From NCBI RefSeq assembly GCF_016907715.1, contig NZ_JAFBCM010000001.1, positions 5,456,001 through 5,520,000 of the forward strand: DNA of 64,000 nucleotides, read 5' to 3'. Below, in pieces: positions 30,097 to 38,181 of the stretch. Source of the stretch: Tenggerimyces flavus. GTDB lineage: Bacteria; Actinomycetota; Actinomycetes; Propionibacteriales; Actinopolymorphaceae. The notes under the pieces are model-generated. The model was given only the letters and a program-made list of their open reading frames with translations. It was not told the origin of the DNA and ran no database searches. Numbering within the stretch: the first letter of the stretch is position 1; each line of letters opens with the position of its first letter. The translations under genes were made by a program, and so were the position numbers.

Positions 30097-30867
30097 ATGG
30101 GCCGTCTGACCTCGATCGCCTTCCGGTTGCCGGCGACGCCGGAGTCGTGTGCCTGGCTCGGCGAGCTCGGCGGTTTGCTCGCCGACGTGCCGTACGGCGA
30201 GTTCACCGGCGACCGCCTGACGCTCACACCGCCGGCACCGGCCGGCGCTCTTCCCGTGACGGAGTTCTCGCTGGCCGACGTCCGTACGCCGGAGATCGCT
30301 CTCTCCACTGGCGTTACGTTCGGCGTCTCGTCCTCGGGCGCTTCCGCTGGGTTGCTGGAGCTCGCGGACGTACGCCGCCGCCTCGCCGGGCACGTCCGGC
30401 GGGTCGACCACACCGGCGTGAACCTGCCTCGGAGCACGACCTCGCCCGCGCAGTGGGAGCACCTGCTGGGCGCGATCACCTCGGCCGCGACGACCTACCG
30501 CTATCCGACGGGCGAGGACTGGCCGTTCGTCCTCCCCTCGACCGAGGCCGAGCTCGCCTCCGACATCCGCGCGTTCGTCGTCGGCCGGGAGCCTCGGTTC
30601 GAACTGGTCTACGACGAATGGCGGACCCAGCCCGAATGGCAGTTCGCGCTCTTCACCGACCTGACCCGCGCGGAGCTGGAGACGTTGTTTCCCGAGCCGT
30701 TCGGCACCACGTTCCCGGGGCTGGAGACGATCTTCCGCGTCGTCGCGATCCGGCACCCCTGGCCGGGCCTCGGCATCCGCTTCGACCTGTGTTACCGGGT
30801 GGACGACGGCCCGACCGACTGGGAGACCGGCGAGTGGCTGGTGACTGAGGGCGGCCGGATCCGTTGA
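30097..30867 (+). CDS. Hypothetical protein
   Basis: No family recognised. Soluble 256-aa protein without signal peptide or membrane segments, rich in aromatic and acidic residues in its second half (PRFELVYDEWRTQPEWQFALFTD, WPGLGIRFDLCYRVDDGPTDWETGEW). Frame, codon use and third-position GC agree with coding. It stands alone between the Hcp-like pair and a convergent DUF1330 gene. Confidence 0.75.
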   Translation: MGRLTSIAFRLPATPESCAWLGELGGLLADVPYGEFTGDRLTLTPPAPAGALPVTEFSLADVRTPEIALSTGVTFGVSSSGASAGLLELADVRRRLAGHVRRVDHTGVNLPRSTTSPAQWEHLLGAITSAATTYRYPTGEDWPFVLPSTEAELASDIRAFVVGREPRFELVYDEWRTQPEWQFALFTDLTRAELETLFPEPFGTTFPGLETIFRVVAIRHPWPGLGIRFDLCYRVDDGPTDWETGEWLVTEGGRIR

Positions 30868-30870
30868 GGC

Positions 30871-31194
30871 TCAGCCTTGGAGGACGTCGGTGGCCTTGTG
30901 GGTCTCGTCGACGCCGTCGACGATGATCACGTCGCTGTCGGAGTTCTCGGTGCGGAGCTTCAGAATCGCCTGGTAGGCGGGCGACTCGTACCAGTCAACC
31001 GCGGCTTGACGGTTGGGGAACTCGATCACGATGAGGTCGCCGGCCCAGTCCCCCTCCACCTTGGTCGGCCGGTCGCCGTGGATGATGAACGTGCCGCCGA
31101 ACGGGGCGAGGGTCGCGTCGATCTTCTCGAGGTACTCGACGATCGCCGGTCCCAGGTGGACGTTGCGCAGGCGAGCGACTCCGTAGGCCTTCAT
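30871..31194 (-). CDS. DUF1330 family protein
   Basis: Small 107-aa protein of the dimeric alpha/beta-barrel DUF1330 family: MKAYGVARLRNVHLGPAIVEYLEKIDATL, GGTFIIHGDRPTKVEGDW, LIVIEFPNRQAAVDWYESPAYQAI. The start is chosen at ATG 31194, with AGAAGGA upstream. Function of the family is uncertain. It converges with the previous gene at a 3-bp gap. Confidence 0.88.
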   Translation of the reverse strand: MKAYGVARLRNVHLGPAIVEYLEKIDATLAPFGGTFIIHGDRPTKVEGDWAGDLIVIEFPNRQAAVDWYESPAYQAILKLRTENSDSDVIIVDGVDETHKATDVLQG

Positions 31195-31348
31195 GCTCTT
31201 TGTCCTTCTGCTTGGTTGGCTTGGTGCCTCCACTCTCGCGGCCTGTGGGTCATCCGGTCGATTACCTCGGAGGTCATGCGCCAGGACGTAGTCAGAAGGT
31301 GTCGATCCACCGCTGCCGCTCAGGCATGCTGCCGTCGGCGAGCAACTT

Positions 31349-31930
31349 TCACGGCCCGGTGAGGGCGCGGCCGAGGAGGACGAGACCTTCGGCTTCGCCG
31401 CCGGGGAGTTGCGCGAAGAACTCCTGATCGACCTCTGCGAGGAGCTTCCGCAGCTCTGAGCGCAACGCGTCGTCGGGGAGGCCGGCGACGGTGGCGCGGA
31501 GCGCGAGGTACGTACGCCACTGTGGGGCGGCCGCGTCGAGCTCGACCGGTAGGGAGAGCGAGGCGGCGAGCTCTCGGAGGAGGTCGCCGAAGAACAGATC
31601 CTTGTACGGCCACCGCCGATAGACCGCGCTGCGGGCCACTCCGGCGGCGTGGATCAGGTCCTCGAGACTCAGGTGCTCCAGGCTCACGGTCAGCCCCGTA
31701 CGCCCGACCAACTTCGCACCGGCGGCCAGCATCCGGGCCGCGGTCTCCGTGTCCGACAACCGCCGGCGGCGCCTCGCCACGCCGGTCGCGGGCCGCTCCT
31801 CGACCACCGGCGCGGGCTCCGGCTCAGCCGGCGAAGCCGGCGCGGGCGAGGCCTCACCCGTCCACCGCGTCTCGGCGACTCCCGCCAGCCAGCCCGACAC
31901 CTCGTCCGACAACGTCGCCCCCGAAGGCAC
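31349..31930 (-). CDS. TetR-family regulator, possibly truncated by an in-frame stop
   Basis: The 193-aa protein starts at GTG 31930. A Pro/Ala/Glu-rich extension of about 55 residues precedes a TetR-type HTH (LSLEDLIHAAGVARSAVYRRWPYKDLFFGDLL, residues 80-112). The ligand domain is only about 80 residues. After the TGA the same frame continues K-L-L-A-D-G-S-M-P-E-R-Q-R-W-I-D-T-F to a TGA at 31292, which reads like a normal end. One TGG-to-TGA change could explain the truncation. Target unknown. Confidence 0.75.
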   Translation of the reverse strand: MPSGATLSDEVSGWLAGVAETRWTGEASPAPASPAEPEPAPVVEERPATGVARRRRRLSDTETAARMLAAGAKLVGRTGLTVSLEHLSLEDLIHAAGVARSAVYRRWPYKDLFFGDLLRELAASLSLPVELDAAAPQWRTYLALRATVAGLPDDALRSELRKLLAEVDQEFFAQLPGGEAEGLVLLGRALTGP

Positions 31931-31976
31931 TTTGAGACACTATGTTTCGAGTGCCAAGGCTACTCCAGGGCGGACT

Positions 31977-32333
31977 TCAACCTGCTTTGCGTACCTGCTC
32001 CGTCTTCAGCGCGGCGTCGATCGTCGGGTACATCGAGAACACCCGGTCGAGACCCTCGTTCTCGATCTGCAAAGCGATCTCGTTGCGTGGCTCGGCGAAA
32101 CGGAGGTCCGTGCCCATCAGGCCGGCGCGACGGTTGATCGCCACGAGGGCGGAAGTTCCGGCGGCGTCGAGCTCGAGCACCTGGTCCATCGCGAGGATCA
32201 CGGTGCGCGGGGATCTGCTCAAGATCGCCAACACTCGTTCGTGCAACAGGCCGGCTGTCCCGGCGACCAAACGTCCCACCGGTTGGACCAGCATCCCTTC
32301 GGGACGCTCGGACACAGCGACCTTAAAACCCAT
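31977..32333 (-). CDS. STAS-domain protein (anti-sigma-factor-antagonist-like)
   Basis: A 118-aa single STAS domain. The ATG at 32333 is preceded by GGAGG at an 8-nt spacing. Sequence: VQPVGRLVAGTAGLLHERVLAIL, RTVILAMDQVLELDAAGTSALVAINRRAG. The last segment corresponds to the DxxSTS phosphoacceptor loop of SpoIIAA/RsbV, but reads DAAGTSAL, with Gly-Thr-Ser in place of Ser. It would bind an anti-sigma kinase; no such gene is adjacent. It converges with nothing and is followed by the TetR gene 46 bp away on the same strand. Confidence 0.85.
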   Translation of the reverse strand: MGFKVAVSERPEGMLVQPVGRLVAGTAGLLHERVLAILSRSPRTVILAMDQVLELDAAGTSALVAINRRAGLMGTDLRFAEPRNEIALQIENEGLDRVFSMYPTIDAALKTEQVRKAG

Positions 32334-32547
32334 TCGGGCCCCCTCCGGCTGGACGATCCGCCTTACCATGCGGTCCACCCGAGTGCTCAGGTGTGAAGTT
32401 ACTCGCGTCTAGCCCGCCTGGAAAGGGTACGTGGCCGTTGACTTCAGGGGATGAACGGAAGATCACATCACTGTTCACGCCGGGTTTGGTCAACGTTGGG
32501 TAGCCAATCCCCCATCTGGGCTGCCGAAACGGCCTAGGTTCCGAGCG

Positions 32548-34032
32548 ATGGCGAACGAAGGATCCAGCCGGCGTGCGTTTCTTCGCACGACCGGACTTGC
32601 CGGTGCCGGAGCGGTGAGCCTCGGCATTGCTCGGCGCCGCGGCGGATCAGAACATCGTTTCCTCGCACACCTGCGCGATCTGACCGAGAACGGGCAGCCG
32701 AGCGAGTTCGCCTCGATCGACAAGGTCTTCGACGTCCTGGACCGCAAGCGCTTCGGGTACTCGGTGCTCGCCGGCAAGCACCTCGTTCGTTCCTCTACTG
32801 ATGATCAGCGTGGCGACTCGGCGTACCTGCAGACCTTCGGTCCGCACCGGTTCGCGCACTCCCCCACGTTCCAGGGGTCTTCGCCGGGTGGCTACAACAG
32901 CTACACCTGTTCCGCGCCGCGGGCCGCGAGTGGATGGTGCTCGCGATGGACTGGCGGCCGTCGCCCGGCGGGTTGGAGTGGGCTCGTTCGGTGCTGGCCG
33001 AGCATCCGCGTACGCCGGTGATCCTCACCACACACGAGCTCGTGGTGGCGGACAGCGGGACCGCCGAGCGGTCGGGGTTTGGTCAACAGCTGTGGGACTA
33101 CCAGGACCGGTACTACGGCGGCGCGGGCATGGTCCGGCTGTACTCGTTCGATCTCGCGCGCGACACGATCGACGTACGGACGCTGTCGCCGTGGATCCTC
33201 GATCAGTCGGTGCGGGCGCGGAACGCGTTGGAGAGCGTGGAACTGGAGCGACCGGGGCCGCAGGACTCCTTCTCGGTGCCGCTCGACTTCTCCGCGCGAT
33301 TCGCCGGCTTCGCCCCCGTTCCGCCGCGGCCACCGCGGCCCGCTTCGGCGGTGCTGGTGCGGGACCTGTCAGGGTCGGGGAACGACCTGCGGCGGGTGAC
33401 GTTGCCGGGCAGTGCCGCCTCGACATTGACCTGGTCGTCCGACCACCGGCCTGGGCAGCCTGCGCACGCGAGCCTGCGGTTCCTGGGTGCGCGCGGCGTC
33501 GGCTCGTACCTGCGGACTGCCGACGACGCGCCGCTGAACCGGCTGACGTTCGCGCGCGGCTACACGATCGAGGCGTTCTTCAAGCTGCCCGCGGACTTCG
33601 ACGGGAACCACGCCTGGTGCGGGCTGCTCACGCGGATGGGGTCCGGGGCGCGACCTCGGGCTCGGACAGAACGGCGACGACCCGGCCGAGCCGCTCGCGA
33701 CGCTGAACCTCAACGAGGGCGGCGCGCTGCAGTGGGCGACATACGCGACGAACCGGGACGCGATCTCGACGAACTGGGGCCACGAGCTGCCGCGCGAGAC
33801 CTGGTGGCACGCGGCCGTGGTGAACGACGGACGGCACACGATCCTCTACGTGGACGGCTCGGAGCTGCTGCGGAACCCGTCGACACCGGCGCCCGGGCTG
33901 CGGACGACGAGCGAGTTCTGGATGCTCGGGGCGTACCACTACGACCGCGTGATCGAGCGCAGCTTCTACGGCTGGCTCGGCGACGTCCGCATCGTCAACC
34001 GCACCTTGCCGGTGCGGTCGTTCATGCTCTAG
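32548..34032 (+). pseudogene. Metallophosphoesterase with LamG-like domain, frameshifted and missing active-site motifs
   Basis: Three consecutive frames make up one protein: a Tat-like signal (SSRRAFLRTTGLAGAGAVSLG), a phosphoesterase body and a C-terminal LamG/concanavalin-type domain (GYTIEAFFKLPADF, HAAVVNDGRHTILYVDGSEL, WLGDVRIVNRTL). A missing C near 32904 and an extra G in the GGGG run at 33644-33647 shift the frame. The block with the first metal motif is absent, GDLTENG reads RDLTENG and GNHD reads GKHL. Catalysis would be lost even without the frameshifts. Confidence 0.85.
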
Positions 34033-34078
34033 CTCGGGAGTTCATGACCGGCTGCCGACGCCCATGGCCGCCTCACAC

Positions 34079-34153
34079 GGCCAGTGGCCCCTCTACCTGG
34101 CGTCTACCCGGCGTAAAGTGGCCACTGATCATGTAAACATGATCGTTAGCCCC
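34079..34153 (-). repeat. 75-bp dispersed repeat, copy B
   Basis: Inverted relative to copy A at 19809-19883 and about 87% identical by eye. It contains gatcatgtaaacatgatc and ggccagtggcccc. It lies just after the metallophosphoesterase pseudogene and 21 bp from another palindrome. Confidence 0.85.
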
Positions 34154-34173
34154 GGCACCGGCGCGCCCCGGCC

Positions 34174-34249
34174 GTGATCATGTACGTGATCATGAAGCCG
34201 TACCGGTCGTATACGCCCAGTTGGCCTTCATGATCACGTACATGATCAC
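34174..34249. repeat. Palindrome with perfect 24-bp arms around a GTATAC core
   Basis: Arms 34174-34197 and 34226-34249 are exact reverse complements (GTGATCATGTACGTGATC then ATGAAG), with a 28-bp centre containing cGTATACg. The centre and inner arms match a second copy at 54592-54659 in inverted orientation. It lies upstream of the methyltransferase gene. Confidence 0.9.
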
Positions 34250-34291
34250 CGGGCAAGCGGGTGGTGCGGGGGCTGTGCGAGAGTCGAGCTC

Positions 34292-35011
34292 ATGGACGCG
34301 CACACGGCGACGAACCAACGGTTGTGGGACGAGCTGGCCCCTCTGCACGCGGCGTCGGAGTTCTACGACGTCGACGCGTTCCTGCGGGGCAAGGACACGC
34401 TCGCCGACGTCGAGGTGGCCGAGGTCGGGGACGTACGCGGCAAGCGGCTGCTGCACCTGATGTGCCACTTCGGCCAGGACACGCTGTCCTGGGCTCGCCG
34501 TGGCGCGCAGGTCACCGGCCTGGACTTCTCCGCCGAGGCACTCGCGATCGCCCGAGACCTGGCCAAGCGCGCGGGAATCGAGGCGACGTTCCAGCAAGGC
34601 GACGTGATGCGAGCGGCCGACGAGCTGGACGACACGTTCGACATCGTCTTCCTCTCCCGCGGTGTACTCGTGTGGCTCGAAGACCTCACGGCGTTGGCCA
34701 GCATCTGTGCACGCCTGCTCCGGCCCGGCGGGACCTTCTACCTCTACGAGCTCCATCCGCTCGTGACCGCGGGCGACAGCGGCTACTTCCACGCCAGCGA
34801 TCCGGCCGTGGTGGTGAAGGACGGCTCGTACGCGGTGACAGACCCCGGCATGACCCACCAGGAGTCGCACGAGTGGCAACACTCACTCGGGGACGTCGTC
34901 AGCGCGCTGATCGACGCGGGCATTCAGCTGGAGTTCCTGCACGAGTTCCCCGGCGACGACGGCAGGTCGCCCTCGATGTTCTCCGTACGCGGTCACTCGT
35001 TGAGGAGCTGA
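34292..35011 (+). CDS. Class I SAM-dependent methyltransferase
   Basis: Protein of 239 aa with a seven-strand methyltransferase core. Motif I is weakly canonical (LLHLMCHFGQDTLSWARRGAQVTGLDFS, residues 53-80), in which LMCHFGQDT replaces LGCGxG. This variant is common in the actinobacterial subgroup of class I methyltransferases. Motif II region is FDIVFLSRGVLVWLEDL, and the post-I acidic residue is D78. Substrate unknown. The 3' end overlaps the convergent GNAT gene by 19 bp. Confidence 0.85.
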   Translation: MDAHTATNQRLWDELAPLHAASEFYDVDAFLRGKDTLADVEVAEVGDVRGKRLLHLMCHFGQDTLSWARRGAQVTGLDFSAEALAIARDLAKRAGIEATFQQGDVMRAADELDDTFDIVFLSRGVLVWLEDLTALASICARLLRPGGTFYLYELHPLVTAGDSGYFHASDPAVVVKDGSYAVTDPGMTHQESHEWQHSLGDVVSALIDAGIQLEFLHEFPGDDGRSPSMFSVRGHSLRS

Positions 35012-35505
35012 AACAACTCCATGTCCTGCCAGGCCCCAGCGATCTTCAGATAGCGCGGGGCGAGACCGAACCTAACGAAGCCGTGCTTGGCCAGTACGCG
35101 CTTCGAGCGCTCGTTGTGCAGCAGGGTGGCGGCTTCGATGCGGTGCAGGCCCAGCTCGCCGAACGCCACCTTGATGATCGAGGCCAGCGCGCCCGACGCC
35201 AGGCCTTGGCCGCCGTACGACTCGCCCACCCAGTAGCCCACCGCGCAGGACTGGAACGGGCCGCGGACGATCGTGTTCAAGGTGATCCGCCCCACCAGCT
35301 CGCCGGACGACGACACGATCACGTGCGGCACCAGCGCGCCCAGAGCGAAATCGGCCAGCTGCGTCGAGATCAAAGTCCGCTGCGCATCCACGGTGAAGTA
35401 CGCGTCCGACCGCTCTGGGTCCCACGGCGACAGGAACGCGCGGTTGGCGGACAGCAGGGAGGCGATCGCGGCAGCGTCGTCCGAGGTAACCAGTCGAGTC
35501 AGCAC
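34993..35505 (-). CDS. GNAT N-acetyltransferase, RimJ/RimL-like
   Basis: A 170-aa acetyltransferase: ANRAFLSPWDPERSDAYFT near residue 20, GRITLNTIVRGPFQSCAVGYWV, the acetyl-CoA loop GESYGGQGLASGAL near 95, then GLHRIEAATLLHNERSKRVLAKHGFVRFG. These are the features of the RimJ/RimL ribosomal-protein alanine acetyltransferase subgroup. Whether it acts on protein N-termini or a small amine cannot be told. Confidence 0.9.
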   Translation of the reverse strand: MLTRLVTSDDAAAIASLLSANRAFLSPWDPERSDAYFTVDAQRTLISTQLADFALGALVPHVIVSSSGELVGRITLNTIVRGPFQSCAVGYWVGESYGGQGLASGALASIIKVAFGELGLHRIEAATLLHNERSKRVLAKHGFVRFGLAPRYLKIAGAWQDMELFQLLNE

Positions 35506-35508
35506 ACG

Positions 35509-36495
35509 CTAGAACGTATCGAGTCGCGGCAAGTAGTCGGCGAACTCGTCGAGGAACCGGTCCACCGTACGGATCTCCTCCGCGTCCAAGGCGTGCGCCG
35601 GCGCACGGCAATGCGCGGAAGCGAACAAGCCCCGACGCACCGAGATCAGCTTCTCCGCCGCGATGATCAGCTCCGTGTGCAGCATCCAGTACGAGATGTA
35701 CGGCAACAGCCGCCGGTGCAGCTCGTGCGCACCCACCGAGTCACCGGTCGAAAAACGCCGCCAGATCTCCACGTAGATCTCGATGAACGAGCACCCCGGC
35801 ATCACGCCGACCGCCCCGCGGCGGACCGCGTCCGGCAGCTGCACGCCCGCGTACCCCACCACCGACGGCAACGGCGGATCCTGCGCCCCCAAAGCGGCGA
35901 TCAGAGCCCCCGGCGGCGTCGACTCCACCTTCACCAGCCGCAGGTTCGGATGCTCCCGCGCCAGCGCCCCGATCGTCGGCGCGTCCAGTGACGTCCCGGT
36001 CTGGTTCGGTGCGTACTGCAACACCACCGGGGTGTCGGGGACAGCCGACAAAACAGAACGCACGTGCTCCTGCACCGCGGCAGAGGACGGACCGAGCAGG
36101 TACGGCGGCAACAGGTTCAGCAGATCGGCCCCAGCCGCCACCACCTGCTGCGCGTACGCCACCGCCAGCTTCGTCGCGTGGTCCTGCAACGCCACCACGG
36201 CCGCGATGTCGTCCCGGTCCCGCGTGTAGTCGAGCAGGATCAGCGACAGCTCCCACCGCTCGGCGTCGGACAGCTTGTGGAACTCCGACGCGAAGCCGGG
36301 GAACATCACGCTGGTCACGCCGCAGCTGAACGCGTAGCTCACCACGCGCGCGAAGCCGTCGTAGTCCACGTCGCCGTTCGCGGTGAACGGCACCTCGAGC
36401 ACCGGCGAGACCCCACGCACCAGGGGCGTCGCATCGACCGTGCGGGCCGTCGCCACCGCCTCCGTGTTCCGGGTCGTCGTCACGCTCGCCGCCAT
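35509..36495 (-). CDS. Dihydrodipicolinate synthase (DapA) family lyase/aldolase
   Basis: TIM-barrel enzyme of 328 aa with the Schiff-base lysine in NLRLVKVEST near residue 174 and the tyrosine in PVVLQYAPNQTG near 145. A SAFSCGVTSVMFPGFASEFHKLSDAERWEL block occupies the usual GTTGE position, and its altered glycine-threonine loop argues against true DapA activity. Family members split or form keto-acids by aldol chemistry. It lies 55 bp after the amidohydrolase operon on the same strand, so it likely acts in the same pathway. Confidence 0.82.
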   Translation of the reverse strand: MAASVTTTRNTEAVATARTVDATPLVRGVSPVLEVPFTANGDVDYDGFARVVSYAFSCGVTSVMFPGFASEFHKLSDAERWELSLILLDYTRDRDDIAAVVALQDHATKLAVAYAQQVVAAGADLLNLLPPYLLGPSSAAVQEHVRSVLSAVPDTPVVLQYAPNQTGTSLDAPTIGALAREHPNLRLVKVESTPPGALIAALGAQDPPLPSVVGYAGVQLPDAVRRGAVGVMPGCSFIEIYVEIWRRFSTGDSVGAHELHRRLLPYISYWMLHTELIIAAEKLISVRRGLFASAHCRAPAHALDAEEIRTVDRFLDEFADYLPRLDTF

Positions 36496-36509
36496 TTCTC
36501 AAATCCCGT

Positions 36510-36535
36510 AGTTATGTCTTACATATCGAACTATA
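36510..36535. promoter_or_regulatory. Possible regulator site upstream of the DapA-like gene
   Basis: The gap holds acatatcgaactatacgag, which shares TATCG/TACGAG halves with the putative IclR sites at 22006 and 28469 but in a looser arrangement. Confidence 0.3.
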
Positions 36536-36550
36536 CGAGTAGACCTGTCT

Positions 36551-37303
36551 TCAGCGCCAGGCTTTTCGAGCATGTGAGCCGAGTAGCTCGGCCACGGTCC
36601 CGCCGAGGACCCAAGCACGCTCCTCCGCCGGGATCGTCCAGTCGAGGACGCGCGCGAGCTCGGCCTTCGGAACGGTGTACGGCGCGTCGGTGGTGAACAC
36701 GCACCGCGCGGTCCCGATCTCCGGGTCGCGGCCGAACTCGCTCAGCACCGTGTCCCAGGGCGCATACGACGTGTCGGCGTACAGGTTCGGCGCGTGCCGC
36801 AGCGCCGGCGCCGCGTCGATCCAGAAGTCCGTCGCGCCGCTCTTGCCCATCAGGAACCGCAGCTCTGGATACCGCCGCGCCAGGCTCGCCACCGGCAGCG
36901 GCACCGCGCTCGGCGGCGTGCCCGTCCGGATGTAGACGAGCCAGCCGGCCTCCTGCGCGAACGCCAGCAGCGGGTCGACCAGCCGGTCGAGCGGGTCGAA
37001 ACCCTGCAACACCGAATCCACAGCCAACGCCACAGCGCCGTTGTCCTTGGCCCGGGCGAGCTCGTCGACTGCGTCGCGGCGCCACGGGTTGGCGACCGCG
37101 TACGCGAGCAGCCGGTCGTCGGACGCGTTCGCGAGCGCTGTCAGCTTGTCGTTGCCGGCCCGGTTGTCGTACGCGATCTCCCGCTCTCCCGGCGCGACCA
37201 ACGCGGCGTCGATGCCGAGTTCATCCATGCTGGTAAGGAGATCCTCGGCCGATAGGTCGACCTCGCGGCCGGAACCGAGTCGTACGTGCGCGTCGATGAT
37301 CAC
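36551..37303 (-). CDS. Amidohydrolase-family protein (amidohydrolase-2 type), third copy
   Basis: Protein of 250 aa starting at a GTG that overlaps the upstream stop (GTGA, 37300-37303), with VIIDAHVRLGSG at the start. Other landmarks are YPELRFLMGKSGATDFW, NLYADTSYAPW and FTTDAPY. The canonical HxH is only D-A-H-V, and the usual His in the beta-6 region (MAHLG) is replaced by MGKSG. Metal-dependent catalysis may therefore be weakened or changed relative to its two neighbours. Last gene of the 41.8-36.6 kb operon. Confidence 0.75.
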   Translation of the reverse strand: MIIDAHVRLGSGREVDLSAEDLLTSMDELGIDAALVAPGEREIAYDNRAGNDKLTALANASDDRLLAYAVANPWRRDAVDELARAKDNGAVALAVDSVLQGFDPLDRLVDPLLAFAQEAGWLVYIRTGTPPSAVPLPVASLARRYPELRFLMGKSGATDFWIDAAPALRHAPNLYADTSYAPWDTVLSEFGRDPEIGTARCVFTTDAPYTVPKAELARVLDWTIPAEERAWVLGGTVAELLGSHARKAWR

Positions 37304-38181
37304 GCCTTCAGTACCCCTTCCAACCCGAGCGCACCCAAGGCGTCGGCCGAGATGATCTGCTCGATGTGCTCGTCCGGGACGCGGGGCAGCTTCGTTCCCT
37401 CGACGATGTCGTTGACCCGTCGCAGCCCGGCCATCGCCTCGGCCGACGTCGCGATCGGATAGTCGGAGCCGAACAGCAGCTTGTGCGGCACGCCCCACTC
37501 CGACGCGAACGTGAGCGCCTCCCAGCACAGCCACGGCCGCAGGTAGATCGACGAGACGTCGGCATAGACGTGCGGGTGCTTGCGGATCACCGCGACGGTC
37601 TCGCGAACGAACGGGTGCCCCAGGTGCGCCATCACCACCCGCAGCTCCGGGAAGCGCAGCGCGATGTCGTCCATCACCAGCGGATGGGTGTAGCGCAGCG
37701 GTGCCGACTGGATCGGCGATGTCCCCTGGTGGAAGAGGATTGGCAGCCCCGCGCGCTCGCAGTAGGCGTAGAACGCGCACGCCTCGTCCGACAGCGGGTC
37801 GAAGTTCTGATAGTTCGGACCGAGCTTCACCCCGACCAGACCGAGGTCGCGCGAGCGTTCGGTCTCGTCGAACACGTGCGGCCACAGCGGGTTGACCGAC
37901 ATGAAGCCGATCCGTTTGTCCGGCGCGTCCTTGACGAACTCCGCGGTGGCGTCGTTCGTGCGTTCCGGCGGATACGGCAGACCGGTCGCGGCGAGCGGGT
38001 CGTCGACCGCGATGTTGAACACGATCGTGACGTCCGCCGCGACCTGCTGCTCGTCGTAGTCGGCCCAGGAGTTCGTCGTCACCACCGGACGGTCGGATCG
38101 CCAACTCTCGTAGACCAAACGCTCGTCGTCAGGCACCGCGTCCTGGTGCGTCGGCGTGTGGTTGTGAACGTCGATGATCAA
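37300..38181 (-). CDS. Amidohydrolase-2 family hydrolase or decarboxylase, second copy
   Basis: Enzyme of 293 aa. The TTG at 38181 overlaps the preceding stop (TTGA) and has GGGGAG upstream, so it is preferred to a longer start. Metal ligands are visible: DVHNHTP at residues 4-10, PILFHQGTS near 155, VVMAHLGHPFV near 195, ADVSS, and the late Asp in LLFGSDYPIAT near 245. The family includes lactonases (LigI type) and beta-decarboxylases (ACMSD type). Substrate unknown. Frame overlaps on both sides indicate one transcript. Confidence 0.85.
   Translation of the reverse strand: MIIDVHNHTPTHQDAVPDDERLVYESWRSDRPVVTTNSWADYDEQQVAADVTIVFNIAVDDPLAATGLPYPPERTNDATAEFVKDAPDKRIGFMSVNPLWPHVFDETERSRDLGLVGVKLGPNYQNFDPLSDEACAFYAYCERAGLPILFHQGTSPIQSAPLRYTHPLVMDDIALRFPELRVVMAHLGHPFVRETVAVIRKHPHVYADVSSIYLRPWLCWEALTFASEWGVPHKLLFGSDYPIATSAEAMAGLRRVNDIVEGTKLPRVPDEHIEQIISADALGALGLEGVLKA

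Noticed and set aside
34190-34882. 230-codon ORF opposite the methyltransferase
   Set aside because: Shadow of the methyltransferase gene; its tail only translates the GTATAC palindrome.
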